64,000 nt of DNA from Chamaea fasciata (taxonomy: Eukaryota > Chordata > Aves > Passeriformes > Sylviidae). A program made the position numbers and the translations under genes. The notes beneath the pieces are model-generated. The model ran no database searches and was not told where the DNA came from. It worked only from the letters and a program-made list of their open reading frames with translations. The DNA is taken from assembly GCA_029207755.1 (NCBI GenBank), contig JARCOQ010000104.1, positions 1 to 64,000 of the forward strand. The letters run 5' to 3'. This document shows positions 19,881-33,300 of the stretch, in pieces. The stretch's first letter is position 1. Each line of letters opens with the position of its first letter.

Positions 19881-22800
19881 GTTTAGGATGGACACTGAGT
19901 GCTGTGTCCAGCTCTGGGATCTCAGTTTAGGATGGACACTGAGTGCTGTGTCCAGCTCTGGTGTCTCAGTTTAGGATGGACACTGAGTGCTGTGTCCAGC
20001 TCTGGGATCTCAGTTTAGGATGGACACTGAGTGCTGTGTCCAGCTCTGGGATCTCAGTTTAGGATGGACACTGAGTGCTGTGTCCAGCTCTGGGATCTCA
20101 GTTTAGGATGGACACTGAGTGCTGTGTCCAGCTCTGGTGTCTCAGTTTAGGATGGACACTGAGTGCTGTGTCCAGCTCTGGTGTCTCAGTTTAGGATGGA
20201 CACTGAGTGCTGTGTCCAGCTCTGGTGTCTCAGTTTAGGATGGACACTGAGTGCTGTGTCCAGCTCTGGTGTCTCAGTTTAGGATGGACACTGAGTGCTG
20301 TGTCCAGCTCTGGGATCTCAGTTTAGGATGGACACTGAGTGCTGTGTCCAGCTCTGGTGTCTCAGTTTAGGATGGACACTGAGTGCTGTGTCCAGCTCTG
20401 GTGTCTCAGTTTAGGATGGACACTGAGTGCTGTGTCCATTGGTGGGATCTCAGTTTAGGATGGACACTGAGTGCTGTGTCCAGCTCTGGGATCTCAGTTT
20501 AGGATGGACACTGAGTGCTGTGTCCAGCACAGGGATCTCAGTTTAGGATGGACACTGAGTGCTGTGTCCAGCTCTGGTGTCTCAGTTTAGGATGGACACT
20601 GAGTGCTGTGTCCAGCTCTGGGATCTCAGTTTAGGATGGACACTGAGTGCTGTGTCCAGCTCTGGTGTCTCAGTTTAGGATGGACACTGAGTGCTGTGTC
20701 CAGCTCTGGTGTCTCAGTTTAGGATGGACACTGAGTGCTCTGTCCAGCTCTGGTGTCTCAGTTTAGGATGGACACTGAGTGCTGTGTCCAGCTCTGGTGT
20801 CTCAGTTTAGGATGGACACTGAGTGCTGTGTCCAGCTCTGGTGTCTCAGTTTAGGATGGACACTGAGTGCTGTGTCCAGCTCTGGGATCTCAGTTTAGGA
20901 TGGACACTGAGTGCTGTGTCCAGCTCTGGTGTCTCAGTTTAGGATGGACACTGAGTGCTGTGTCCAGCTCTGGGGTCTCAGTTTAGGATGGACACTGTGT
21001 GCTGTGTCCAGCTCTGGGATCTCAGTTTAGGATGGACACTGAGTGCTGTGTCCAGCTCTGGTGTCTCAGTTTAGGATGGACACTGAGTGCTGTGTCCAGC
21101 TCTGGTGTCTCAGTTTAGGATGGACACTGAGTGCTGTGTCCAGCTCTGGGATCTCAGTTTAGGATGGACACTGAGTGCTGTGTCCAGCTCTGGTGTCTCA
21201 GTTTAGGATGGACACTGAGTGCTGTGTCCAGCTCTGGGGTCTCAGTTTAGGATGGACACTGAGTGCTGTGTCCAGCTCTGGGATCTCAGTTTAGGATGGA
21301 CACTGAGTGCTGTGTCCAGCTCTGGGATCTCAGTTTAGGATGGACACTGAGTGCTGTGTCCAGCTCTGGTGTCTCAGTTTAGGATGGACACTGAGTGCTG
21401 TGTCCAGCTCTGGTGTCTCAGTTTAGGATGGACACTGAGTGCTCTGTCCAGCTCTGGTGTCTCAGTTTAGGATGGACACTGAGTGCTGTGTCCAGCTCTG
21501 GTGTCTCAGTTTAGGATGGACACTGAGTGCTGTGTCCAGCTCTGGGATCTCAGTTTAGGATGGACACTGAGTGCTGTGTCCAGCTCTGGGATCTCAGTTT
21601 AGGATGGACACTGAGTGCTGTGTCCAGCTCTGGGGTCTCAGTTTAGGATGGACACTGAGTGCTGTGTCCAGCTCTGGGATCTCAGTTTAGGATGGACACT
21701 GAGTGCTGTGTCCAGCTCTGGTGTCTCAGTTTAGGATGGACACTGAGTGCTGTGTCCAGCTCTGGTGTCTCAGTTTAGGATGGACACTGAGTGCCGTGTC
21801 CAGCTCTGGGATCTCAGTTTAGGATGGACACTGAGTGCTGTGTCCAGCTCTGGGGTCTCAGTTTAGGATGGACACTGAGTGCTGTGTCCATTGGTGGGGT
21901 CTCAGTTTAGGATGGACACTGAGTGCTCTGTCCAGCTCTGGGATCTCAGTTTAGGATGGACACTGAGTGCTCTGTCCAGCTCTGGCCCCTCAGTTTAGGA
22001 TGGACACTGAGTGCTGTGTCCAGCTCTGGGGTCTCAGTTTAGGATGGACACTGAGTGCTGTGTCCAGCTCTGGGATCTCAGTTTAGGATGGACACTGAGT
22101 GCTGTGTCCAGCTCTGGGATCTCAGTTTAGGATGGACACTGAGTGCTGTGTCCAGCTCTGGGGTCTCAGTTTAGGATGGACACTGAGTGCTCTGTCCAGC
22201 TCTGGGATCTCAGTTTAGGATGGACACTGAGTGCTGTGTCCAGCTCTGGTGTCTCAGTTTAGGATGGACACGGAGTGCTGTGTCCAGCTCTGGCCCCTCA
22301 GTTTAGGATGGACACTGAGTGCTGTGTCCAGCTCTGGGATCTCAGTTTAGGATGGACACTGAGTGCTGTGTCCAGCTCTGGGATCTCAGTTTAGGATGGA
22401 CACTGAGTGCTGTGTCCAGCTCTGATGTCTCAGTTTAGGATGGACACTGAGTGCTGTGTCCAGCTCTGGTGTCTCGGTTTAGGATGGACACTGAGTGCTG
22501 TGTCCAGCTCTGGTGTCTCGGTTTAAGATGGACACTGAGTGCTGTGTCCAGCTCTGGGGTCTCAGTTTAGGATGGACACTGAGTGCTGTGTCCAGCTCTG
22601 GTGTCTCAGTTTAGGATGGACACTGAGTGCTGTGTCCAGCTCTGGGATCTCAGTTTAGGATGGACACTGAGTGCTGTGTCCAGCTCTGGTGTCTCAGTTT
22701 AGGATGGACACTGAGTGCTGTGTCCAGCTCTGGGATCTCAGTTTAGGATGGACACTGAGTGCTGTGTCCAGCTCTGGGATCTCAGTTTAGGATGGACACT

Positions 22801-25800
22801 GAGTGCTGTGTCCAGCTCTGGTGTCTCAGTTTAGGATGGACACTGAGTGCTGTGTCCAGCTCTGGGATCTCAGTTTAGGATGGACACTGAGTGCTGTGTC
22901 CAGCTCTGGTGTCTCAGTTTAGGATGGACACTGAGTGCTGTGTCCAGCTCTGGGATCTCAGTTTAGGATGGACACTGAGTGCTGTGTCCAGCTCTGGTGT
23001 CTCAGTTTAGGATGGACACTGAGTGCTGTGTCCAGCTCTGGGATCTCAGTTTAGGATGGACACTGAGTGCTGTGTCCAGCTCTGGGATCTCAGTTTAGGA
23101 TGGACACTGAGTGCTGTGTCCAGCTCTGGGGTCTCAGTTTAGGATGGACACTGAGTGCTGTGTCCAGCTCTGGGATCTCAGTTTAGGATGGACACTGAGT
23201 GCTGTGTCCAGCTCTGGGATCTCAGTTTAGGATGGACACTGAGTGCTGTGTCCAGCTCTGGTGTCTCAGTTTAGGATGGACACTGAGTGCTGTGTCCAGC
23301 TCTGGGATCTCAGTTTAGGATGGACACTGAGTGCTGTGTCCAGCTCTGGTGTCTCAGTTTAGGATGGACACTGAGTGCTGTGTCCAGCTCTGGGGTCTCA
23401 GTTTAGGATGGACACTGAGTGCTGTGTCCAGCTCTGGGATCTCAGTTTAGGATGGACACTGAGTGCTGTGTCCAGCTCTGGGATCTCAGTTTAGGATGGA
23501 CACTGAGTGCTGTGTCCAGCTCTGGGATCTCAGTTTAGGATGGACACTGAGTGCTGTGTCCAGCTCTGGGATCTGAGTTTAGGATGGACACTGAGTGCTG
23601 TGTCCAGCTCTGGTGTCTCAGTTTAGGATGGACACTGAGTGCTGTGTCCAGCTCTGGGGTCTCAGTTTAGGATGGACACTGAGTGCTGTGTCCAGCTCTG
23701 GGATCTCAGTTTAGGATGGACACTGAGTGCTGTGTCCAGCTCTGGGATCTCAGTTTAGGATGGACACTGAGTGCTGTGTCCAGCTCTGGTGTCTCAGTTT
23801 AGGATGGACACTGAGTGCTGTGTCCAGCTCTGGTGTCTCAGTTTAGGATGGACACTGAGTGCTCTGTCCAGCTCTGGTGTCTCAGTTTAGGATGGACACT
23901 GAGTGCTGTGTCCAGCTCTGGTGTCTCAGTTTAGGATGGACACTGAGTGCTGTGTCCAGCTCTGGGATCTCAGTTTAGGATGGACACTGAGTGCTGTGTC
24001 CAGCTCTGGGATCTCAGTTTAGGATGGACACTGAGTGCTGTGTCCAGCTCTGGGGTCTCAGTTTAGGATGGACACTGAGTGCCGTGTCCAGCTCTGGGAT
24101 CTCAGTTTAGGATGGACACTGAGTGCTGTGTCCAGCACTGGGATCTCAGTTTAGGATGGACACTGAGTGCTGTGTCCAGCTCTGGGATCTCAGTTTAGGA
24201 TGGACACTGAGTGCTGTGTCCAGCTCTGGGATCTCTGTTTAGGATGGACACTGAGTGCCGTGTCCAGCTCTGGTGTCTCAGTTTAGGATGGACACTGAGT
24301 GCTGTGTCCAGCTCTGGGATCTCAGTTTAGGATGGACACTGAGTGCTGTGTCCATTGGTGGGGTCTCAGTTTAGGATGGACACTGAGTGCTCTGTCCAGC
24401 TCTGGGATCTCAGTTTAGGATGGACACTGAGTGCTGTGTCCAGCTCTGGTGTCTCAGTTTAGGATGGACACTGAGTGCTCTGTCCAGCTCTGGCCCCTCA
24501 GTTTAGGATGGACACTGAGTGCTGTGTCCAGCTCTGGGGTCTCAGTTTAGGATGGACACTGAGTGCTGTGTCCAGCTCTGGGATCTCAGTTTAGGATGGA
24601 CACTGAGTGCTGTGTCCAGCTCTGGGATCTCAGTTTAGGATGGACACTGAGTGCTGTGTCCAGCTCTGGGGTCTCAGTTTAGGATGGACACTGAGTGCTG
24701 TGTCCAGCTCTGGGATCTCAGTTTAGGATGGACACTGAGTGCTGTGTCCAGCTCTGGTGTCTCAGTTTAGGATGGACACGGAGTGCTGTGTCCAGCTCTG
24801 GTGTCTCAGTTTAGGATGGACACTGAGTGCTGTGTCCAGCTCTGGCGTCTCAGTTTAGGATGGACACTGAGTGCTGTGTCCAGCTCTGGGATCTCAGTTT
24901 AGGATGGACACTGAGTGCTGTGTCCAGCTCTGGGATCTCAGTTTAGGATGGACACTGAGTGCTGTGTCCAGCTCTGGTGTCTCAGTTTAGGATGGACACT
25001 GAGTGCTGTGTCCAGCTCTGGTGTCTCAGTTTAGGATGGACACTGAGTGCTGTGTCCAGCTCTGGTGTCTCAGTTTAGGATGGACACTGAGTGCTGTGTC
25101 CAGCTCTGGGATCTCAGTTTAGGATGGACACTGAGTGCTGTGTCCAGCTCTGGTGTCTCAGTTTAGGATGGACACTGAGTGCTGTGTCCAGCTCTGGGAT
25201 CTCAGTTTAGGATGGACACTGAGTGCTGTGTCCAGCTCTGGTGTCTCAGTTTAGGATGGACACTGAGTGCTGTGTCCAGCTCTGGGATCTCAGTTTAGGA
25301 TGGACACTGAGTGCTGTGTCCAGCTCTGGTGTCTCAGTTTAGGATGGACACTGAGTGCTGTGTCCAGCTCTGGGATCTCAGTTTAGGATGGACACTGAGT
25401 GCTGTGTCCAGCTCTGGGATCTCAGTTTAGGATGGACACTGAGTGCTGTGTCCAGCTCTGGTGTCTCAGTTTAGGATGGACACTGAGTGCTGTGTCCAGC
25501 TCTGGTGTCTCAGTTTAGGATGGACACTGAGTGCTGTGTCCAGCTCTGGGATCTCAGTTTAGGATGGACACTGAGTGCTGTGTCCAGCTCTGGTGTCTCA
25601 GTTTAGGATGGACACTGAGTGCTGTGTCCAGCTCTGGTGTCTCAGTTTAGGATGGACACTGAGTGCTGTGTCCATTGGTGGGATCTCAGTTTAGGATGGA
25701 CACTGAGTGCTGTGTCCAGCTCTGGGATCTCAGTTTAGGATGGACACTGAGTGCTGTGTCCAGCTCTGGGATCTCAGTTTAGGATGGACACTGAGTGCTG

Positions 25801-26749
25801 TGTCCAGCTCTGGGATCTCAGTTTAGGATGGACACTGAGTGCTGTGTCCAGCTCTGGGATCTCAGTTTAGGATGGACACTGAGTGCTCTGTCCAGCTCTG
25901 GTGTCTCAGTTTAGGATGGACACTGAGTGCTGTGTCCAGCTCTGGGGTCTCAGTTTAGGATGGACACTGAGTGCTGTGTCCAGCTCTGGTGTCTCAGTTT
26001 AGGATGGACACTGAGTGCTGTGTCCAGCTCTGGGATCTCAGTTTAGGATGGACACTGAGTGCTGTGTCCAGCTCTGGTGTCTCAGTTTAGGATGGACACT
26101 GAGTGCTGTGTCCAGCTCTGGGATCTCAGTTTAGGATGGACACTGAGTGCTGTGTCCAGCTCTGGGATCTCAGTTTAGGATGGACACTGAGTGCTGTGTC
26201 CAGCTCTGGGATCTCAGTTTAGGATGGACACTGAGTGCTCTGTCCAGCTCTGGTGTCTCAGTTTAGGATGGACACTGAGTGCTGTGTCCAGCTCTGGGGT
26301 CTCAGTTTAGGATGGACACTGAGTGCTGTGTCCAGCTCTGGTGTCTCAGTTTAGGATGGACACTGAGTGCTGTGTCCAGCTCTGGGATCTCAGTTTAGGA
26401 TGGACACTGAGTGCTGTGTCCAGCTCTGGTGTCTCAGTTTAGGATGGACACTGAGTGCTGTGTCCAGCTCTGGTGTCTCAGTTTAGGATGGACACTGAGT
26501 GCTGTGTCCAGCTCTGGGATCTCAGTTTAGGATGGACACTGAGTGCTGTGTCCAGCTCTGGCCCCTCAGTTTAGGATGGACACTGAGTGCTGTGTCCATT
26601 GGTGGGATCTCAGTTTAGGATGGACACTGAGTGCTGTGTCCAGCTCTGGGATCTCAGTTTAGGATGGACACTGAGTGCTGTGTCCAGCTCTGGTGTCTCA
26701 GTTTAGGATGGACACTGAGTGCTGTGTCCAGCTCTGGTGTCTCAGTTTA

Positions 26750-27300
26750 GGATGGACACAGTGCTGTGTCCAGCTCTGGGATCTCAGTTTAGGATGGACA
26801 CTGAGTGCTGTGTCCAGCTCTGGCCCCTCAGTTTAGGATGGACACTGAGTGCTGTGTCCAGCTCTGGGATCTCAGTTTAGGATGGACACTGAGTGCTGTG
26901 TCCAGCTCTGGTGTCTCAGTTTAGGATGGACACTGAGTGCTGTGTCCAGCTCTGGGATCTCAGTTTAGGATGGACACTGAGTGCTGTGTCCATTGGTGGG
27001 ATCTCAGTTTAGGATGGACACTGAGTGCTGTGTCCAGCTCTGGGATCTCAGTTTAGGATGGACACTGAGTGCTGTGTCCAGCTCTGGGGTCTCAGTTTAG
27101 GATGGACACTGAGTGCTGTGTCCAGCTCTGGGATCTGAGTTTAGGATGGACACTGAGTGCTGTGTCCAGCTCTGGGATCTCAGTTTAGGATGGACACTGA
27201 GTGCTGTGTCCAGCTCTGGTGTCTCAGTTTAGGATGGACACTGAGTGCTGTGTCCAGCTCTGGTGTCTCAGTTTAGGATGGACACTGAGTGCTGTGTCCA
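26750..27300 (+). repeat. Satellite sub-block repeated at +1,540 bp
   Basis: The order GGCCCC monomer (26,822), CCATTGGTGGG, GGGGTC and then GGGATCTGAG (27,131) recurs 1,540 bp later (28,362 to 28,671), exactly 35 monomers. The copy at about 28,290-28,840 has no length variant, while this one begins beside the third 42-bp monomer (26,760). Confidence 0.75.
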
Positions 27301-30300
27301 GCTCTGGGATCTCAGTTTAGGATGGACACTGAGTGCTGTGTCCAGCTCTGGTGTCTCAGTTTAGGATGGACACTGAGTGCTGTGTCCAGCTCTGGTGTCT
27401 CAGTTTAGGATGGACACTGAGTGCTGTGTCCAGCTCTGGTGTCTCAGTTTAGGATGGACACTGAGTGCTGTGTCCAGCTCTGGAGTCTCAGTTTAGGATG
27501 GACACTGAGTGCTGTGTCCAGCTCTGGGATCTCAGTTTAGGATGGACACTGAGTGCTGTGTCCAGCTCTGGGATCTCAGTTTAGGATGGACACTGAGTGC
27601 TGTGTCCATTGGTGGGATCTCAGTTTAGGATGGACACTGAGTGCTGTGTCCAGCTCTGGGATCTCAGTTTAGGATGGACACTGAGTGCTGTGTCCAGCTC
27701 TGGGATCTCAGTTTAGGATGGACACTGAGTGCTGTGTCCAGCTCTGGGATCTCAGTTTAGGATGGACACTGAGTGCTGTGTCCAGCTCTGGGATCTCAGT
27801 TTAGGATGGACACTGAGTGCTCTGTCCAGCTCTGGTGTCTCAGTTTAGGATGGACACTGAGTGCTGTGTCCAGCTCTGGGGTCTCAGTTTAGGATGGACA
27901 CTGAGTGCTGTGTCCAGCTCTGGTGTCTCAGTTTAGGATGGACACTGAGTGCTGTGTCCAGCTCTGGGATCTGAGTTTAGGATGGACACTGAGTGCTGTG
28001 TCCAGCTCTGGGATCTCAGTTTAGGATGGACACTGAGTGCTGTGTCCAGCTCTGGTGTCTCAGTTTAGGATGGACACGGAGTGCTGTGTCCAGCTCTGGT
28101 GTCTCAGTTTAGGATGGACACTGAGTGCTGTGTCCATTGGTGGGATCTCAGTTTAGGATGGACACTGAGTGCTGTGTCCAGCTCTGGGATCTCAGTTTAG
28201 GATGGACACTGAGAGCTGTGTCCAGCACAGGGATCTCAGTTTAGGATGGACACTGAGTGCTGTGTCCAGCTCTGGTGTCTCAGTTTAGGATGGACACTGA
28301 GTGCTGTGTCCAGCTCTGGGATCTCAGTTTAGGATGGACACTGAGTGCTGTGTCCAGCTCTGGCCCCTCAGTTTAGGATGGACACTGAGTGCTGTGTCCA
28401 GCTCTGGGATCTCAGTTTAGGATGGACACTGAGTGCTGTGTCCAGCTCTGGTGTCTCAGTTTAGGATGGACACTGAGTGCTGTGTCCAGCTCTGGGATCT
28501 CAGTTTAGGATGGACACTGAGTGCTGTGTCCATTGGTGGGATCTCAGTTTAGGATGGACACTGAGTGCTGTGTCCAGCTCTGGGATCTCAGTTTAGGATG
28601 GACACTGAGTGCTGTGTCCAGCTCTGGGGTCTCAGTTTAGGATGGACACTGAGTGCTGTGTCCAGCTCTGGGATCTGAGTTTAGGATGGACACTGAGTGC
28701 TGTGTCCAGCTCTGGGATCTCAGTTTAGGATGGACACTGAGTGCTGTGTCCAGCTCTGGTGTCTCAGTTTAGGATGGACACTGAGTGCTGTGTCCAGCTC
28801 TGGTGTCTCAGTTTAGGATGGACACTGAGTGCTGTGTCCAGCTCTGGGATCTCGGTTTAGGATGGACACTGAGTGCTGTGTCCAGCTCTGGGATCTCAGT
28901 TTAGGATGGACACTGAGTGCTGTGTCCAGCTCTGGTGTCTCAGTTTAGGATGGACACTGAGTGCTGTGTCCAGCTCTGGTGTCTCAGTTTAGGATGGACA
29001 CTGAGTGCTGTGTCCAGCTCTGGTGTCTCAGTTTAGGATGGACACTGAGTGCTGTGTCCAGCTCTGGTGTCTCAGTTTAGGATGGACACTGAGTGCTGTG
29101 TCCAGCTCTGGGATCTCAGTTTAGGATGGACACTGAGTGCTGTGTCCAGCTCTGGGATCTCAGTTTAGGATGGACACTGAGTGCTGTGTCCAGCTCTGGT
29201 GTCTCAGTTTAGGATGGACACTGAGTGCTGTGTCCAGCTCTGGTGTCTCAGTTTAGGATGGACACTGAGTGCTGTGTCCAGCTCTGGTGTCTCAGTTTAG
29301 GATGGACACTGAGTGCTGTGTCCATTGGTGGGATCTCAGTTTAGGATGGACACTGAGTGCTGTGTCCAGCTCTGGGATCTCAGTTTAGGATGGACACTGA
29401 GTGCTGTGTCCAGCACAGGGATCTCAGTTTAGGATGGACACTGAGTGCTGTGTCCAGCTCTGGTGTCTCAGTTTAGGATGGACACTGAGTGCTGTGTCCA
29501 GCTCTGGGATCTCAGTTTAGGATGGACACTGAGTGCTGTGTCCAGCTCTGGTGTCTCAGTTTAGGATGGACACTGAGTGCTGTGTCCAGCTCTGGTGTCT
29601 CAGTTTAGGATGGACACTGAGTGCTCTGTCCAGCTCTGGTGTCTCAGTTTAGGATGGACACTGAGTGCTGTGTCCAGGTCTGGGATCTCAGTTTAGGATG
29701 GACACTGAGTGCTCTGTCCAGCTCTGGGATCTCAGTTTAGGATGGACACTGAGTGCTGTGTCCAGCTCTGGGATCTCAGTTTAGGATGGACACTGAGTGC
29801 TGTGTCCAGCTCTGGTGTCTCGGTTTAGGATGGACACTGAGTGCTGTGTCCAGCTCTGGTGTCTCGGTTTAAGATGGACACTGAGTGCTGTGTCCAGCTC
29901 TGGTGTCTCAGTTTAGGATGGACACTGAGTGCTGTGTCCAGCTCTGGGATCTCAGTTTAGGATGGACACTGAGTGCTGTGTCCAGCTCTGGGATCTCAGT
30001 TTAGGATGGACACTGAGTGCTCTGTCCAGCTCTGGGGTCTCAGTTTAGGATGGACACTGAGTGCTGTGTCCAGCTCTGGGATCTCAGTTTAGGATGGACA
30101 CTGAGTGCTGTGTCCAGCTCTGGGATCTCAGTTTAGGATGGACACTGAGTGCTGTGTCCAGCTCTGGGGTCTCAGTTTAGGATGGACACTGAGTGCTGTG
30201 TCCAGCTCTGGGGTCTCAGTTTAGGATGGACACTGAGTGCTGTGTCCAGCTCTGGTGTCTCAGTTTAGGATGGACACTGAGTGCCGTGTCCAGCTCTGGT

Positions 30301-33300
30301 GTCTCAGTTTAGGATGGACACTGAGTGCTGTGTCCAGCTCTGGCCCCTCAGTTTAGGATGGACACTGAGTGCTGTGTCCAGCTCTGGGGTCTCAGTTTAG
30401 GATGGACACTGAGTGCTGTGTCCAGCTCTGGGATCTCAGTTTAGGATGGACACTGAGTGCTGTGTCCAGCTCTGGGATCTCAGTTTAGGATGGACACTGA
30501 GTGCTGTGTCCAGCTCTGGGATCTCAGTTTAGGATGGACACTGAGTGCTGTGTCCAGCTCTGGGATCTGAGTTTAGGATGGACACTGAGTGCTGTGTCCA
30601 GCTCTGGTGTCTCAGTTTAGGATGGACACTGAGTGCTGTGTCCAGCTCTGGGGCCTCAGTTTAGGATGGACACTGAGTGCTGTGTCCAGCTCTGGGATCT
30701 CAGTTTAGGATGGACACTGAGTGCTGTGTCCAGCTCTGGTGTCTCAGTTTAGGATGGACACTGAGTGCTGTGTCCAGCTCTGGTGTCTCAGTTTAGGATG
30801 GACACTGAGTGCTGTGTCCAGCTCTGGGATCTCAGTTTAGGATGGACACTGAGTGCTGTGTCCAGCTCTGGGATCTCAGTTTAGGATGGACACTGAGTGC
30901 TGTGTCCAGCTCTGGGGTCTCAGTTTAGGATGGACACTGAGTGCTGTGTCCAGCTCTGGGATCTCTGTTTAGGATGGACACTGAGTGCCGTGTCCAGCTC
31001 TGGTGTCTCAGTTTAGGATGGACACTGAGTGCTGTGTCCAGCTCTGGGATCTCAGTTTAGGATGGACACTGAGTGCTGTGTCCATTGGTGGGGTCTCAGT
31101 TTAGGATGGACACTGAGTGCTCTGTCCAGCTCTGGGATCTCAGTTTAGGATGGACACTGAGTGCTGTGTCCAGCTCTGGTGTCTCAGTTTAGGATGGACA
31201 CTGAGTGCTGTGTCCAGCTCTGGTGTCTCAGTTTAAGATGGACACTGAGTGCTGTGTCCATTGGTGGGATCTCAGTTTAGGATGGACACTGAGTGCTCTG
31301 TCCAGCTCTGCGATCTCAGTTTAGGATGGACACTGAGTGCTGTGTCCAGCTCTGGGATCTCAGTTTAGGATGGACACTGAGTGCTGTGTCCAGCTCTGGG
31401 ATCTCAGTTTAGGATGGACACTGAGTGCTGTGTCCAGCTCTGGGATCTCAGTTTAGGATGGACACTGAGTGCTGTGTCCAGCTCTGGGATCTCAGTTTAG
31501 GATGGACACTGAGTGCTGTGTCCAGCTCTGGGATCTCAGTTTAGGATGGACACTGAGTGCTGTGTCCAGCTCTGGTGTCTCAGTTTAGGATGGACACTGA
31601 GTGCTGTGTCCAGCTCTGGTGTCTCAGTTTAGGATGGACACGGAGTGCTGTGTCCAGCTCTGGTGTCTCAGTTTAGGATGGACACTGAGTGCTGTGTCCA
31701 GCTCTGGGGTCTCAGTTTAGGATGGACACTGAGTGCTGTGTCCAGCTCTGGGGTCTCAGTTTAGGATGGACACTGAGTGCTGTGTCCAGCTCTGGGATCT
31801 CGGTTTAGGATGGACACTGAGTGCTGTGTCCAGCTCTGGTGTCTCAGTTTAGGATGGACACTGAGTGCTGTGTCCAGCTCTGGGGTCTCAGTTTAGGATG
31901 GACACGGAGTGCTGTGTCCAGCTCTGGCCCCTCAGTTTAGGATGGACACTGAGTGCTCTGTCCAGCTCTGGGATCTCGGTTTAGGATGGACACTGAGTGC
32001 TGTGTCCAGCTCTGGTGTCTCAGTTTAGGATGGACACTGAGTGCTGTGTCCAGCTCTGGGATCTCAGTTTAGGATGGACACTGAGTGCTGTGTCCAGGTC
32101 TGGTGTCTCGGTTTAAGATGGACACTGAGTGCTGTGTCCAGCTCTGGGGTCTCAGTTTAGGATGGACAATGAGTGCTGTGTCCAGCTCTGGGATCTCAGT
32201 TTAGGATGGACACTGAGTGCTGTGTCCAGCTCTGGTGTCTCGGTTTAGGATGGACACTTAGTGCTGTGTCCAGCTCTGGTGTCTCGGTTTAAGATGGACA
32301 CTGAGTGCTGTGTCCAGCTCTGGGGTCTCAGTTTAGGATGGACACTGAGTGCTGTGTCCAGCTCTGGGATCTGAGTTTAGGATGGACACTGAGTGCTGTG
32401 TCCAGCTCTGGTGTCTCAGTTTAGGATGGACACTGAGTGCTGTGTCCAGCTCTGGGGTCTCAGTTTAGGATGGACACTGAGTGCTGTGTCCAGCTCTGGG
32501 ATCTCAGTTTAGGATGGACACTGAGTGCTGTGTCCAGCTCTGGTGTCTCAGTTTAGGATGGACACGGAGTGCTGTGTCCAGCTCTGGCCCCTCAGTTTAG
32601 GATGGACACTGAGTGCTGTGTCCAGCTCTGGGATCTCGGTTTAAGATGGACACTGAGTGCTGTGTCCAGCTCTGGGGTCTCAGTTTAGGATGGACACTGA
32701 GTGCTGTGTCCAGCTCTGGGATCTCAGTTTAGGATGGACACTGAGTGCTGTGTCCAGCTCTGGTGTCTCAGTTTAGGATGGACACTGAGTGCTGTGTCCA
32801 GCTCTGGTGTCTCAGTTTAGGATGGACACTGAGTGCTGTGTCCAGCTCTGGGGTCTCAGTTTAGGATGGACACTGAGTGCTGTGTCCAGCTCTGGGATCT
32901 CAGTTTAGGATGGACACTGAGTGCTGTGTCCAGCTCTGGTGTCTCAGTTTAGGATGGACACGGAGTGCTGTGTCCAGCTCTGGCCCCTCAGTTTAGGATG
33001 GACACTGAGTGCTGTGTCCAGCTCTGGGATCTCGGTTTAAGATGGACACTGAGTGCTGTGTCCAGCTCTGGTGTCTCAGTTTAGGATGGACACTGAGTGC
33101 TGTGTCCAGCTCTGGTGTCTCGGTTTAGGATGGACACTGAGTGCTGTGTCCAGCTCTGGTGTCTCGGTTTAAGATGGACACTGAGTGCTGTGTCCAGCTC
33201 TGGGGTCTCAGTTTAGGATGGACACTGAGTGCTGTGTCCAGCTCTGGGATCTCAGTTTAGGATGGACACTGAGTGCTGTGTCCAGCTCTGGGATCTCAGT

